64,000 nucleotides of DNA from Lachnospiraceae bacterium (GCA_017394885.1 JAFPWO010000023.1:108291-172290); one strand, 5' to 3'. Counted from the stretch's first letter, positions 41,086-50,566 are shown. The notes: generated by a model from the sequence alone, not told the origin. Numbers and translations: made by a program.

Positions 41086-42309
41086 ATGCCTGTTAATGTC
41101 AGAAGTGAGATCGGAAGCTTGAAGAAAGTCCTGCTGCAGCGTCCCGGCCGGGAACTGGAGCACTTAAGTCCGGATACCATGGGAATGCTGCTGTTTGATG
41201 ACATCCCCTATCTGCACCGTGCACAGAAAGAGCATGACCGTTTTGCCGAGCTGCTGCGGGAAGAAGGCGTCGAGGTCGTCTATCTGGATCAGCTGATGGA
41301 GGAAACGCTCGGAGCCCATCCGGAACTGCGGGACCGCTTTATCCGGGAAGCCCTGGATCAGGCCGGACACACGGCGAAAGGCTATCGGGAGGACGCGTTG
41401 AAGTACCTTCTGGCGATCGAAGATACGCGGGAACTGATCCATCAGATCATGGCAGGGGTGCCGATGGAAAGCATTTTCCCGACGCCCGGAAAGCATCTGG
41501 CGGATATGGTGCGCAGCAGCACCAGCTTTGTGATCCCGCCCATGCCGAACCTGTATTTTACGCGGGATCCGTTCGCGATCATCGGGAACGGCGTCAGCAT
41601 CAACCGCATGCATACCGAGACCCGGGCGCGTGAAACGCTGTTCGGAAAATATATTTTCAATTATCACCCGGACTATGCGGCTTCGGTCCCGCAGTATTAT
41701 CAGCGGGACGCCTACTTCAGCATGGAAGGCGGAGATATCCTGAATTTAAGCGAGCATGTGCTGGCGGTCGGCGTGTCTGAGCGGACCCAGCCGGAAGCGA
41801 TCGAGAAGCTGGCCAAGCACATTTTTGAGGACCGGGAAGCGAAGATCGATACGGTGCTGGCCTTTGCCATTCCGCGCACCCGGGCGTTCATGCATCTGGA
41901 CACGGTGTTTACGCAGGTGGATGTGGATAAGTTCACGGTCCACCCGGGGATCCTTTCTAATCTGCATGTGTATGAACTGACGGGACGCGGGGAGAAGGAA
42001 CTGACGGTCCGGGAGGTCAGCGGCCGGCTGGAGGATATTCTGGCAAGATATCTGGAACTGGATCACGTGACACTGATCTGCTGCGGCGGGGATGACCGTA
42101 TCGCCGCCGAAAGAGAACAGTGGAACGACGGCTCGAATACGCTCTGCATCCGGCCCGGCACGGTCATCGTGTATGACCGCAATTATGTGACGAATCAGCT
42201 GCTGGAGGACTCCGGTATCCAGGTGATCTCTTTTGACGGCTCGGAGCTTTCCCGCGGGCGGGGCGGCCCCCGCTGCATGAGCATGCCGCTGGTACGGGAA
42301 GAAATCTGA
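41086..42309 (+). CDS. arcA: Arginine deiminase
   Basis: A 407-residue guanidino-modifying enzyme making citrulline and ammonia from arginine. Landmarks are VLLQRPGRELEHLSPD, FDDIPYLHRAQKEHD, PNLYFTRDPFAIIGNGVSI, the catalytic Glu/His block MHLDTVFTQVD and the nucleophile Cys in RGRGGPRCMSMPL. The length is usual. AGGAG precedes the ATG. It stands alone behind rlmB, with a terminator downstream; carbamate kinase (46208) and an ornithine carbamoyltransferase (51788) that could complete the pathway are elsewhere in the window. Confidence 0.97.
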   Translation: MPVNVRSEIGSLKKVLLQRPGRELEHLSPDTMGMLLFDDIPYLHRAQKEHDRFAELLREEGVEVVYLDQLMEETLGAHPELRDRFIREALDQAGHTAKGYREDALKYLLAIEDTRELIHQIMAGVPMESIFPTPGKHLADMVRSSTSFVIPPMPNLYFTRDPFAIIGNGVSINRMHTETRARETLFGKYIFNYHPDYAASVPQYYQRDAYFSMEGGDILNLSEHVLAVGVSERTQPEAIEKLAKHIFEDREAKIDTVLAFAIPRTRAFMHLDTVFTQVDVDKFTVHPGILSNLHVYELTGRGEKELTVREVSGRLEDILARYLELDHVTLICCGGDDRIAAEREQWNDGSNTLCIRPGTVIVYDRNYVTNQLLEDSGIQVISFDGSELSRGRGGPRCMSMPLVREEI

Positions 42310-42345
42310 CCGGACATCGGTCCGACAAGGTAAGCAAAAGAAATA

Positions 42346-42378
42346 CCGGCCTGCTGCTTCGGCAGCGGGCCGGTGTTT
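42346..42378 (+). terminator. arcA terminator
   Basis: 12-bp stem CCGGCCTGCTGC/GCAGCGGGCCGG with TTCG loop and one G-T pair, then TGTTTGCCTT. The T run is poor. Confidence 0.7.
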
Positions 42379-42401
42379 GCCTTATCTCGGCAGCTTTGGA
42401 T

Positions 42402-43037
42402 CTAATCTTTCAGGCAGAATATCTTTTCAGCCATTTCCAGGGTCTGCGCAATGCTCCTGTTATCATCCCTTACGATCACAGGAAATCCCGAGTTTAAAAG
42501 CCGGGCATACCGCTCCGGTGAGTTGATCCGTTCCAGACCCCGCCGGTAATTCTCCATTGCTTTCTCCGGATCGGGTTCTTCCATGATCAGCTGATATAAA
42601 AAATGCTTTTCCTTATCCGGTCTTTCAAAGAAACGTCTCACCGAGATCTCCGGATCCGCCAGCATGACCAGAACATGGCCGGGTGCGGCAACTTCCTTCA
42701 GCGTCGCAGCGGAAATATTGGTATCGACGAAGACCGGCTTTTCCTCTTTCATCAAATCTTTCAGTATCCGGAGTTCCAGGATCTCGCATTCTTTGGCAAC
42801 GCCGTCAAGCCATAGCTCATATTCTTCGGGACTCCTTCTGATGAAGTCATGCCAGTCCTTCAGATCACGGGTGTAAGACAGACAGGGGAATTCCTCTCTG
42901 TTCAGATCGGAAAAAAACCTGTCATGGTAGTTCTCCTCACAAAGGATTCCCTTATATTTTTCTGCGAGAAGCCGGATGATCGTCGATTTGCCGGCATAAG
43001 ATGTTCCGATGATGAAATAGGCGTTTTTAAACTGCAT
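42402..43037 (-). CDS. P-loop kinase-like protein
   Basis: A 211-residue nucleotide-binding protein. It starts MQFKNAYFIIGTSYAGKSTIIRLLAEKY, a Walker A loop of the shikimate/adenylate kinase type, and a second strand KPVFVDTNISAATLKEV with a mid-protein Asp. Later, FFERPDKEKHFLYQLI resembles a kinase lid. The start at 43037 has GGAGAAAG upstream; a TTG at 43091 would extend it but lacks a site. It follows the adenosine deaminase gene and may phosphorylate a related nucleoside or small molecule. Family not assigned. Confidence 0.7.
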   Translation of the reverse strand: MQFKNAYFIIGTSYAGKSTIIRLLAEKYKGILCEENYHDRFFSDLNREEFPCLSYTRDLKDWHDFIRRSPEEYELWLDGVAKECEILELRILKDLMKEEKPVFVDTNISAATLKEVAAPGHVLVMLADPEISVRRFFERPDKEKHFLYQLIMEEPDPEKAMENYRRGLERINSPERYARLLNSGFPVIVRDDNRSIAQTLEMAEKIFCLKD

Positions 43038-43094
43038 TTTCTTTCTCCGATAAACGATTAGCTGTTCTGCCGTAAGACCGCTGCCGTACAAGGC

Positions 43095-44030
43095 TCAGAC
43101 CGGCTTCAGCCCATTCTGCCGGATATCATCCAGTTCCTCCGCACGCAGGCAGCCGCTTCGGTACAGCCGAAGATATTCTTTGGAAACATCCGAATCAAAG
43201 ATCAGGACGTCATCGGAATTGATCGTTACGTCGATGCCGCTGCGGTAAAGACCGGCGATCGGATGTGTCTTTAGATCTTTGACTCTTCCCAGAAGATAAT
43301 TGCTGGCAGGCGTGATATTCAGCCGGATGTGATGATCGGCCAGGAAACGGACCACGGAAGGATCTTCTGCGGCGGCAATTCCGTGCTGTACCTCGTCCAG
43401 ATCAAGACATTCCACCGCGCGGCGCACGTCGGCTGCGGTCCCCCACTCACCGACATGCGCTTTCAGCCGGAGTCCTTCCGATTTTGCCCGCCGGTAGATC
43501 GATTTGAAGTTTTCTACCGGCTGGGCCAGTTCATCCCCGTACAGATCGATCGAGCAGAACGCTTTGCATCCCCAGAAATGAGACAGGCACTCTTCCAGAT
43601 AGGCAATGTCACAGTGCCGGGACAGGCCGATCTGAAGCCGCAGCTCGATCTCCGGCGCGATCTCCCGATGAGCTGTTTCGAATGCAGTCGCCAGCTCTTC
43701 GATGTTCCCATGGAAAAACTCGGTAAGGCCCCATACATCTTCGCCGATCTCAAGGATGGTGACCCCGTCATCCGCGGCCTGGGCAAAGGCAGCCCGTATC
43801 AGCATCCTGCGTCCTTCGGCCGTGTTGAAAGACGCCAGGTTCCGGGAGGCCCAGGCATTCATTTCATCCATGGAACGGATCGGCTTTGAAATCGGCTGGA
43901 TATCCTTTCCGGTGTGTTCCAGCAAAAACCGCCGGCTTCCGCCCAGCACAAAATGATTGTGCAGATCCGCCTTGGGATATTTGCGGACAGCTTCAAGGTC
44001 TCCCTGTATCAGTGCATCTGTAAATCCCAT
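43095..44030 (-). CDS. Adenosine deaminase family protein
   Basis: A 311-residue metal-dependent hydrolase. The HxH metal motif is KADLHNHFVLGGS, a later His in GLRLKAHVGEWGTAADVRRAVECL with the catalytic Glu, then DLDEVQHGIAAAEDPSVV, and the Asp pair in INSDDVLIFDS. These match adenosine/adenine deaminases. Its specificity (adenosine, adenine or another purine) cannot be told. It starts at ATG 44030 with AAGGAG; the TTG one codon before is less likely. The kinase-like gene follows, suggesting a two-gene purine-related unit. Confidence 0.9.
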   Translation of the reverse strand: MGFTDALIQGDLEAVRKYPKADLHNHFVLGGSRRFLLEHTGKDIQPISKPIRSMDEMNAWASRNLASFNTAEGRRMLIRAAFAQAADDGVTILEIGEDVWGLTEFFHGNIEELATAFETAHREIAPEIELRLQIGLSRHCDIAYLEECLSHFWGCKAFCSIDLYGDELAQPVENFKSIYRRAKSEGLRLKAHVGEWGTAADVRRAVECLDLDEVQHGIAAAEDPSVVRFLADHHIRLNITPASNYLLGRVKDLKTHPIAGLYRSGIDVTINSDDVLIFDSDVSKEYLRLYRSGCLRAEELDDIRQNGLKPV

Positions 44031-44069
44031 CAAAGCTCCTTACCACTACTTTTCAAGAACCTGTCCGGA

Positions 44070-46031
44070 TCACACTTTATGCTTTTCGAACCATTCGGTG
44101 ATCTCCGAGAGGCGGCGCAGGCGGTGGGAAGGCTTTCCGCTTCGTGAAAGCTCATGATTCTCCCCGCGGAAGCAGACCATCCGGCTTTCCACGCCGTGGG
44201 CAAGAAGCGCCGTGAACATCTGATAGCCCTGATCGATGGGGCAGCGGTAGTCTTCGAAAGAATGAATAAAAAGTGTGGGAGTCTTCACCCGGTCCGCATA
44301 CTTCATGGGGCTGTGCTCCCAGAGCTTTTCGGGATCATTCCAGGGATCGGAGGCGTTCTGATCACGGACGAATCCGGTGCCGATATCCGAGACGCCGTAG
44401 AAGGAGAACCAGTTGGAAATGGAGCGCTGGCTCGCGCAGGCCCGGAAGCGGTCGGTGTGCCCGATGATCCAGTTGGTCATAAAGCCGCCGTAGGAGCCGC
44501 CCGTCTCGAAGACATTGTTTTTATCCATGGCCGGCCAGGCGTCGAGCGCGGCGTCGCAGAAAGCCATGATATCTTCATAGTCCACCGTGCCGTATTTCCC
44601 GCGGATATCCATAAATGCGCCGCGCCCGTCGGACCCGGTGGGATTGCAGAAGATCACGAAATAGCCTTTCCCGGCCCAGTACTGCATTTCATGATAGAAG
44701 ACCGGCCCGTAAACCGTTTTCGGACCGCCGTGAATATCCAGAATGACCGGGTATTTCTTTGAAGGATCGTAGCCGAAGGGCTTCAGCACAAAGCCGTGGA
44801 CGTCGTAGCCGCCGCGGTTTACGGTAAGGCTTTCCGGCTCGGCAACGTAGAATCCGCGCAGCGCGGCGTCGTTGAAGCGGGAAAGGCGCTTGCCGTTTCC
44901 GTCATAGACTTCCTGTGCCCGCATATCCCGAAGCGCTGCCATAAGGATCTTCCCGTCCTTCACGTCAAAGCAGTCCACGGAACCGGGACGGCTATCCAGC
45001 TGTGTGATCGTTCCTTCTTCAAGCGTGAACAGATACGCGCCGTCAAAGCGTGTGGAGATGAAATAAAGCGTATCGCCGTCCATTTTTGCGCTCTGCCCGC
45101 CGCCGTAGCGGATGTCTGCTCCGACGGAGGAACCGATGCTTTCGCCGTACCGGGCATACAGCTCCAGTTTATGAGAAGCATAGTCCCACTTCCAGAAATC
45201 GGGATCGGTATTCAGTCCGTATTTTCCGTCAGAGGCAAAGATCAGCAGGAAGCTTTTGCCGGGAAGGAAAGAAAACAGCTCGAAATCCGGCCGGCATTCG
45301 GTCAGGCACTCGGTCTCTTCGGAAGGAAGCTCCATCCGGAAAAGACGGGAGGCGCCGGTCATGGGAAGAAGCGGGGCCACCGGCGAACTCATATAGAACA
45401 GCGTCTTTTTGTCGGGGCTGAGGTCGGCCTGAGAGATATTCTCATTCACTGCGCTGACGCGGCGCAGCTTTTTCTTTTTCACGTCATAGTGGAAGAGGGA
45501 CGTGTAGGCGCCTTTGGTGTAGCTTTGGCCGTTCCACCACCAGGGAGCCTGCCCGATCACCTCGTAATCCTTCTCGGCCGTTTGTTTTTCCCGAAACGCC
45601 CGGTGCAGCTTTTCGTTCCCGGTATACAGCGCTTCAAAGCCCGGGAAAGTCTTTCCCAGTACATAATAATTTCCGTCCGGCAGCGGCAGAAGCTTCATGA
45701 CCGGGATCGGGAAGGCAAAGGCTTCCTGCGCCTCGCCGCCGCGGAGGGAAATCGTATACCAATGGCTCGTCAAAGCGCCTTCTTCCTCCTCTTCGCGTTT
45801 CCCCGGGAAAAGAATGGTATTCTCATCCAGATACTGGAAGGCGGCCTCGTGCCCGAAGGAGGTCAGCTTTTCCCAGCCTTTTTCCCGCTGCAGATAGAGA
45901 AAGGAACGGTATTCGTCTTTCTTCTTATCGATTTCGGATACGACCATGGCTGCGCTGCCGCCCTCCGGAGAAATACGCAGCTGGGACAAAAACTTCAGAT
46001 GACAGAATGTATCGATACGGATGGGTTTCAT
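44070..46031 (-). CDS. S9 family peptidase (prolyl oligopeptidase/acylaminoacyl-peptidase type)
   Basis: A 653-residue serine peptidase. Residues 1 to about 390 form a beta-propeller (repeated strands such as SRLFRMELPSEETECLTECRPDFELF). The C-terminal alpha/beta hydrolase has VILDIHGGPKTVYGPVFYHEMQYW, the nucleophile in FETGGSYGGFMTNWIIG, the Asp region TPTLFIHSFEDYRCPIDQG and the His in RGENHELSRSGKPSHR. The start is ATG 46031 with GAGGAGG, not the upstream in-frame codons, which cross a REP-like palindrome. No signal peptide: a cytoplasmic oligopeptidase. Its end lies 39 bases from the deaminase start. Confidence 0.93.
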   Translation of the reverse strand: MKPIRIDTFCHLKFLSQLRISPEGGSAAMVVSEIDKKKDEYRSFLYLQREKGWEKLTSFGHEAAFQYLDENTILFPGKREEEEEGALTSHWYTISLRGGEAQEAFAFPIPVMKLLPLPDGNYYVLGKTFPGFEALYTGNEKLHRAFREKQTAEKDYEVIGQAPWWWNGQSYTKGAYTSLFHYDVKKKKLRRVSAVNENISQADLSPDKKTLFYMSSPVAPLLPMTGASRLFRMELPSEETECLTECRPDFELFSFLPGKSFLLIFASDGKYGLNTDPDFWKWDYASHKLELYARYGESIGSSVGADIRYGGGQSAKMDGDTLYFISTRFDGAYLFTLEEGTITQLDSRPGSVDCFDVKDGKILMAALRDMRAQEVYDGNGKRLSRFNDAALRGFYVAEPESLTVNRGGYDVHGFVLKPFGYDPSKKYPVILDIHGGPKTVYGPVFYHEMQYWAGKGYFVIFCNPTGSDGRGAFMDIRGKYGTVDYEDIMAFCDAALDAWPAMDKNNVFETGGSYGGFMTNWIIGHTDRFRACASQRSISNWFSFYGVSDIGTGFVRDQNASDPWNDPEKLWEHSPMKYADRVKTPTLFIHSFEDYRCPIDQGYQMFTALLAHGVESRMVCFRGENHELSRSGKPSHRLRRLSEITEWFEKHKV

Positions 46032-46116
46032 AGTATCCTCCTCTAAACGGAAACAGACTGAGAGAAGTATATCATAAAAAGCCGGAAAGTCAAAAGACAG
46101 ACCCTGCCGGTACAGT

Positions 46117-46174
46117 TTGGGGACAGGTCCCAAGTGTCTCGCCTTCGGTGAGACGCATTGGGACCTGTCCCCAA
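46117..46174. repeat. REP-like long palindrome
   Basis: Perfect 17-bp arms TTGGGGACAGGTCCCAA and its complement (46117-46133, 46158-46174), enclosing a second stem (GTCTCGCC/GGTGAGAC). It lies between S9 peptidase and arcC; part of its sequence (ACAGGTCCC) recurs in the element at 50590. Confidence 0.85.
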
Positions 46175-46207
46175 CTTTCCTAAAATCTCTGACGTTGCAG
46201 GTTGTTT

Positions 46208-47149
46208 TTATGCCTCGATGATGGTTCCGGCCTGGCCGGCAAGCGCTGCTACGCTCTTTTCCGGCGTGGTGATAATGCACTTCCTGCCCGGACGCCCTTC
46301 CACGAAGCGGATCGCTGCTTCGACCTTCGGCAGCATGGAGCCGGCCGCGAACTGCCCCTGCGCGATGTACTCGCGCGCCTCGGCAGGCGTCAGGCGGTCC
46401 AGTGCCTTCTGATCCGGCTTGTTGAAATTAATGTAACATTTCTCCACGGCGGTCAGCATCATGAAAATGTCCGCATCCAGATCCTGCGCCAGGCGCTCGG
46501 AGGCCAGATCTTTATCGATCACGGCCGCGGTTCCGACAAGATCCCCGTCGTGATCCCGATAAACCGGCACCCCGCCGCCGCCCACGGCGATGACGGTATG
46601 CCCTGCCTCAATCAGGTCGCGGATCGGCTTCAGCTCGATGATCTCCAGCGGAAGAGGAGAGGCTACCACGCGGCGCCAGCCCCGGCCGGCGTCTTCTTTC
46701 ATCGTATAGCCTTTTTCTTCCGTCAGCTGCTTCGCTTCTTCTTCGGTAAAGAAGGCCCCGATCGGCTTGCTCGGATTTTTAAACTTCGGGTCTTCGGGAT
46801 CCACGCGGACCTGCGTGACCACTGCCACCGGCGAGATCGCGATATTCTTTAAGCGTCCGGCCCGCTGCAGGCCCTGGATCATATGATAGCCCAGCATACC
46901 CTGGCTCATCGCGCCGCACACGTCGAAAGGCATGGCGGGAACGATTTGAGAGCTTGCCTCATTCTGTACCACGATGCCGCCGACCTGCGGGCCGTTGCCG
47001 TGGGTCATGACGACTTTATATCCCTGGCCGATGATATCGGCGACTTCATTGGCGGTATTGTCAATGATCCGCAGCTGCGTGGGGGCATCGGCGAGCTTGC
47101 CGCCGATGGTCAGCGCGTTTCCGCCCAATGCAATAACAACAGTTTCCAT
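46208..47149 (-). CDS. arcC: Carbamate kinase
   Basis: A 313-residue amino-acid-kinase-fold enzyme. It begins METVVIALGGNALTIGGKLADAP, has MTHGNGPQVGGIVVQNEA, VIAVGGGGVPVYRDHDGDLVGTAAVIDKDLASERLA and DADIFMMLTAVEKCYINF, all typical of ArcC. It normally makes ATP from carbamoyl phosphate in arginine fermentation, but the reaction is reversible. It is the last gene of the arginine biosynthetic operon, 16 bases after argD, not next to arcA. Confidence 0.96.
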   Translation of the reverse strand: METVVIALGGNALTIGGKLADAPTQLRIIDNTANEVADIIGQGYKVVMTHGNGPQVGGIVVQNEASSQIVPAMPFDVCGAMSQGMLGYHMIQGLQRAGRLKNIAISPVAVVTQVRVDPEDPKFKNPSKPIGAFFTEEEAKQLTEEKGYTMKEDAGRGWRRVVASPLPLEIIELKPIRDLIEAGHTVIAVGGGGVPVYRDHDGDLVGTAAVIDKDLASERLAQDLDADIFMMLTAVEKCYINFNKPDQKALDRLTPAEAREYIAQGQFAAGSMLPKVEAAIRFVEGRPGRKCIITTPEKSVAALAGQAGTIIEA

Positions 47150-47165
47150 GTGCGCTCCTTATTTT

Positions 47166-48389
47166 TTACCACCCTAATTTTGTCATGGCCTTATCAACGG
47201 CTTCGATGACCATATCGCATTCTTCTTCGGTCGTGATAAGCGGCGGGATGAAGCGCAGCACGTTGCCGTTGGTATTGTTGATCAGGACGCTGCTGTCCTT
47301 GTAGCACAGGTCCACGACCGGCTGGCCGCTTTCCTTGTTCAGCTCAATGCCGTTGATCTGGCCGAGGCCGCGGATCTCCTTGATGGCGTCCGGATGATTC
47401 TTTTCCAGAACCGCGTGCATCTGTCCGCGGAAGTATTCACCGACGCGGGCCGCCTGCTCGATCACGCCTTCATGCAGCATGACGTCGAGGGTGGTTTCCG
47501 CCAGCGCGCAGGCCAGCGGCCCGCCCGCAAAGGTCGAACCGTGGGTGCCGGGGGTCAGGGTGTGGGCCGCTTCGCCGCGCGCGCAGACCGCCGCGATCGG
47601 AACGCCGGAACCTAACGCTTTGGCCATGGAGCAGGTATCCGGCTCCACGCCGTAGTGCTGGTGCGCAAAGAGCTTGCCGGTACGGCCGGAGCCGACCTGC
47701 ACTTCGTCGAACATCAGCAGGATATCCCGCTCGTCGCAGAGCTCGCGCAGTCCCTGCAGGAATTCCTTCGAGGCAGGACGGACGCCGCCTTCGCCCTGGA
47801 CCGGCTCGGTCAGGATCGCGCAGACGTATTCATCCAGCAGCATTTTGACGCTTTCCAGATTGTTGAATTCCGCATAGCGGAAGCCCGTGGGCAGCGGCTC
47901 GAAATAACGGTGGACGCCGTACTGGCCCGTCGCGGTACAGGTAGCCAGGGTGCGGCCGTGGAAGGAGTTCTTCATGGTGATGACCACGTAGCGTTCGGGA
48001 TGTCCGTGATCCTTCGCATACTTGCGGGCCAGCTTGATCTGGCCTTCATTGGCCTCGGCGCCGGAGTTGGCGTACAGCACGCGCTCGAAGCAGCTGTTTT
48101 CCACCAGCATTTTGGCGACCTGGACGGCCGGCTCATTGTAGAAGTAGTTGGAGCAGTGCAGAATGGTCTCCGCGCGCTCGCGCAGGCACTGCTGGATGCG
48201 GGGATGGCAGTGGCCCAGGCCGTTGACGGCAATGCCGCCCACGAAATCCAGATATTTGTTGCCGTCTTTGTCAAAGACCCAGACGCCTTCGCCGCGCTCC
48301 ATGGAGATGGGCATGCGGATGTGGTTCGGATAGAGGTACTTATCGCCGTTCTCGATGACTTCGGCGTTGGTTTTGAATTTCTCGATCAT
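47166..48389 (-). CDS. argD: Acetylornithine aminotransferase
   Basis: A 407-residue class III PLP aminotransferase. Marks are YLDFVGGIAVNGLGHCHPRIQQ, SGAEANEGQIKLARKYA, FHGRTLATCTATGQ, LMFDEVQVGSGRTGKLFAHQ, and the Schiff-base Lys in SMAKALGSGVPIAAV. It makes acetylornithine from acetylglutamate semialdehyde; the operon supports ArgD over an ornithine or GABA aminotransferase. It follows argB after 70 bases that hold a half copy of a repeat, and arcC follows after 16 bases. Confidence 0.95.
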   Translation of the reverse strand: MIEKFKTNAEVIENGDKYLYPNHIRMPISMERGEGVWVFDKDGNKYLDFVGGIAVNGLGHCHPRIQQCLRERAETILHCSNYFYNEPAVQVAKMLVENSCFERVLYANSGAEANEGQIKLARKYAKDHGHPERYVVITMKNSFHGRTLATCTATGQYGVHRYFEPLPTGFRYAEFNNLESVKMLLDEYVCAILTEPVQGEGGVRPASKEFLQGLRELCDERDILLMFDEVQVGSGRTGKLFAHQHYGVEPDTCSMAKALGSGVPIAAVCARGEAAHTLTPGTHGSTFAGGPLACALAETTLDVMLHEGVIEQAARVGEYFRGQMHAVLEKNHPDAIKEIRGLGQINGIELNKESGQPVVDLCYKDSSVLINNTNGNVLRFIPPLITTEEECDMVIEAVDKAMTKLGW

Positions 48390-48410
48390 GGTATTCCTCC
48401 GTATAAATGA

Positions 48411-48457
48411 TGGGATCCTTCGGCTTCGCCGCTGACGCAGCTTTGCTCAGGATGACA
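48411..48457. repeat. Half copy of the TGTCAT-type intergenic repeat
   Basis: TGGGATCCTTCGGC at its start to GCTCAGGATGACA at its end, matching the right half of the element at 50590-50702. It ends 2 bases from the argB stop codon. Confidence 0.75.
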
Positions 48458-48459
48458 GT

Positions 48460-49329
48460 TTATTCTTTAATGCCGACGCTTTCGCGCGCCGTTCCGATCG
48501 TGGTCCCGAAGTCTTCTTCCCCGAAGGCTTCCAGGATGCTGTGCGGTTTCCTTCCGTCGATGATGTGCACGCTGCCGACGCCTTCTTCAATGGCCGTCAC
48601 GCAGCAGTCGACCTTGGGGATCATGCCGCCGGAGATGGTACCGCATTCTTTCAGGCGCGGCACGTCCTCCACGTTGAGATAGGAGATGACGTCGTGCTTT
48701 TCCACGCTGTTGCACAGGCCTTCGATATCCGTGAGCAGCAGGAGCTTATCGGCACCGAGCGCACTGGCCAGCTTCCCCGCGGCGGTATCGCCGTTGATGT
48801 TGAAGACCAGTCCCCTGCTGTCCGTGCCGAGCGGCGCGATGACCGGGATAAATCCGGCTTCCAGGATCGCATGGATCGCGGAGGTATCCACGTAGTCGAT
48901 ATCGCCGACCAGGCCCAGTTCCTCGCTGCGCTGATGGCAGTGGTACATATTGCCGCTGACGCCGGAGAGCCCGACGGCCCGGCCGCCGAATTTCTGCAGG
49001 AGGCTCACCAGTTCGGTGTTTACCTGTCCGATCAGAACGGCTTCGACTACATCGATGGTCTCATCGGAGGTATAGCGCAGGCCGTTGATGAACTGGACCG
49101 GAATGTCCAGCTTTTTCAGCATGGCGTTGATGCCGGGCCCGCCGCCGTGGGAGAGCACCGGCTTCAGGCCGAGCGCCTTCAGCAGGACGATATCCTGCAG
49201 CACGGCCTCCTTCAGCTCCTCACTCACCATGGCATTGCCGCCGTATTTTATGACCACAAGCTGGCCGGCGCAGTCTCTGAGGTACGGATGCTCCGCGAGA
49301 AGCGCGTCAAGATTGTTGGGAATCGCCAT
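48460..49329 (-). CDS. argB: Acetylglutamate kinase
   Basis: A 289-residue amino-acid-kinase-fold enzyme phosphorylating N-acetylglutamate. It has VIKYGGNAMVSEELK, VLSHGGGPGINAMLKKL, FINGLRYTSDETIDV, and NINGDTAAGKLASALGADKLLLLTDIEGL. The N-terminal helix is of the length seen in hexameric, arginine-sensitive ArgB, so feedback control is likely. It follows argJ by 13 bases. Confidence 0.96.
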   Translation of the reverse strand: MAIPNNLDALLAEHPYLRDCAGQLVVIKYGGNAMVSEELKEAVLQDIVLLKALGLKPVLSHGGGPGINAMLKKLDIPVQFINGLRYTSDETIDVVEAVLIGQVNTELVSLLQKFGGRAVGLSGVSGNMYHCHQRSEELGLVGDIDYVDTSAIHAILEAGFIPVIAPLGTDSRGLVFNINGDTAAGKLASALGADKLLLLTDIEGLCNSVEKHDVISYLNVEDVPRLKECGTISGGMIPKVDCCVTAIEEGVGSVHIIDGRKPHSILEAFGEEDFGTTIGTARESVGIKE

Positions 49330-49342
49330 TGCGGCCTCCTTA

Positions 49343-50566
49343 TCAGGTGCGGTAATCGCCGTTGATCTTGACGTAGTCGTAAGTCAGATCGCAGCCCCAG
49401 GCTTTGGCCTGGCCATCGCCCTGATAGAAGCGCACGATAACGGTGATGTCATGCTCGGTAAGGACCTTCTTGGCCAGTTCTTCGGAGAAATTCGTGCCGA
49501 AGCCGTTCTCCATGACCTGGACTTCCCCGGCTGCGCTCTTGATAATGCAGTCGGCCCGGGTCGGATCCACGTCCGCGCCGGAGTAGCCGGCCGCCGCCAT
49601 GATGCGGCCCCAGTTGGCGTCACGGCCGAAGACCGCTGCCTTAAACAGGGTCGAGCCGGCGATAGAGCGGGCAACCAGGCGGGCGTCCTTTTCGGTCGGA
49701 AGGCCGTAGGCTTCGACTTCGATCAGATGGGTCGCGCCTTCGCCGTCGGAAGCGATGCGGCGGGCCATATCGGTGCAGATCGCGTCGACCAGCTCCGCGA
49801 AAGCGGCCTTGTCTTCTTCGGTCTTGATCTCGATGCCGGAGAGGCCGTTGGCCAGCAGGAAGCAGGAGTCGTTGGTGGAGGTGTCGCCGTCCACGGTGGT
49901 CATGTTGAAGCTCTTGTCCACGGCGGCAAAGAGGATGGGCTGCAGGTCGGCGGCCGCGATCTTCGCGTCCGTGGTGATATAGACCAGCATGGTCGCCATG
50001 TTCGGGTGGATCATGCCGGAGCCCTTGGCCATCGCGCCGATCAGGACGGTCCCGCCGGAAAGCTTCAGTTCATAAGCGACTTCCTTGCGGACCAGGTCGG
50101 TGGTGCAGATCGCCCAGGCCGCATCCGTGCCCTGCTCGCGGGAGAGGGTCGGAACGATGCGGCGCACGCCTTCGATGACCTTTTCGTAAGGGAGGCGCTG
50201 GCCGATCACGCCGGTGGAGCAGACGAAGACTTCATCTTCGCCCAGGCCCAGCGCTTCCTCGGCGGCGAGCTCCACCGCCTTTGCGTCTTTAATGCCCTGC
50301 TCGCCGGTCGCGGCGTTCGCGTTGCCGCTGTTGATGACGATGGCACGGGCTTTGCCTTTCTTTAAAACTTCGCGCCCCAGGAGGACCGGCGCGGCACAGA
50401 ATTTATTGGTGGTGAAGCAGGCCGCTGCGGCGCAGGGTGCTTCGGAATAGAGGACCGCAACGTCCGGCTTTTCGGTCTTGCGGCTCTTGATGGCGGCGTA
50501 GCAGGCGCCGGCTAAAAATCCGCGGGGGGTGGTGATCCCACCGCCTTCGATCTTTCTGATTTCCAT
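49343..50566 (-). CDS. argJ: Glutamate N-acetyltransferase/amino-acid acetyltransferase
   Basis: A 407-residue Ntn-type enzyme that recycles the acetyl group from acetylornithine to glutamate. Family marks are AAACFTTNKFCAAPV, VINSGNANAATGEQG, and the self-cleavage block AKGSGMIHPNMATMLVYITTDA, where the Thr becomes the nucleophile. It ends MNGDYRT-like (KINGDYRT). The start is ATG 50566 with AGAAAGGAG; a longer frame runs through the repeat element. Whether it is mono- or bifunctional cannot be decided; no argA is seen. Confidence 0.96.
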   Translation of the reverse strand: MEIRKIEGGGITTPRGFLAGACYAAIKSRKTEKPDVAVLYSEAPCAAAACFTTNKFCAAPVLLGREVLKKGKARAIVINSGNANAATGEQGIKDAKAVELAAEEALGLGEDEVFVCSTGVIGQRLPYEKVIEGVRRIVPTLSREQGTDAAWAICTTDLVRKEVAYELKLSGGTVLIGAMAKGSGMIHPNMATMLVYITTDAKIAAADLQPILFAAVDKSFNMTTVDGDTSTNDSCFLLANGLSGIEIKTEEDKAAFAELVDAICTDMARRIASDGEGATHLIEVEAYGLPTEKDARLVARSIAGSTLFKAAVFGRDANWGRIMAAAGYSGADVDPTRADCIIKSAAGEVQVMENGFGTNFSEELAKKVLTEHDITVIVRFYQGDGQAKAWGCDLTYDYVKINGDYRT

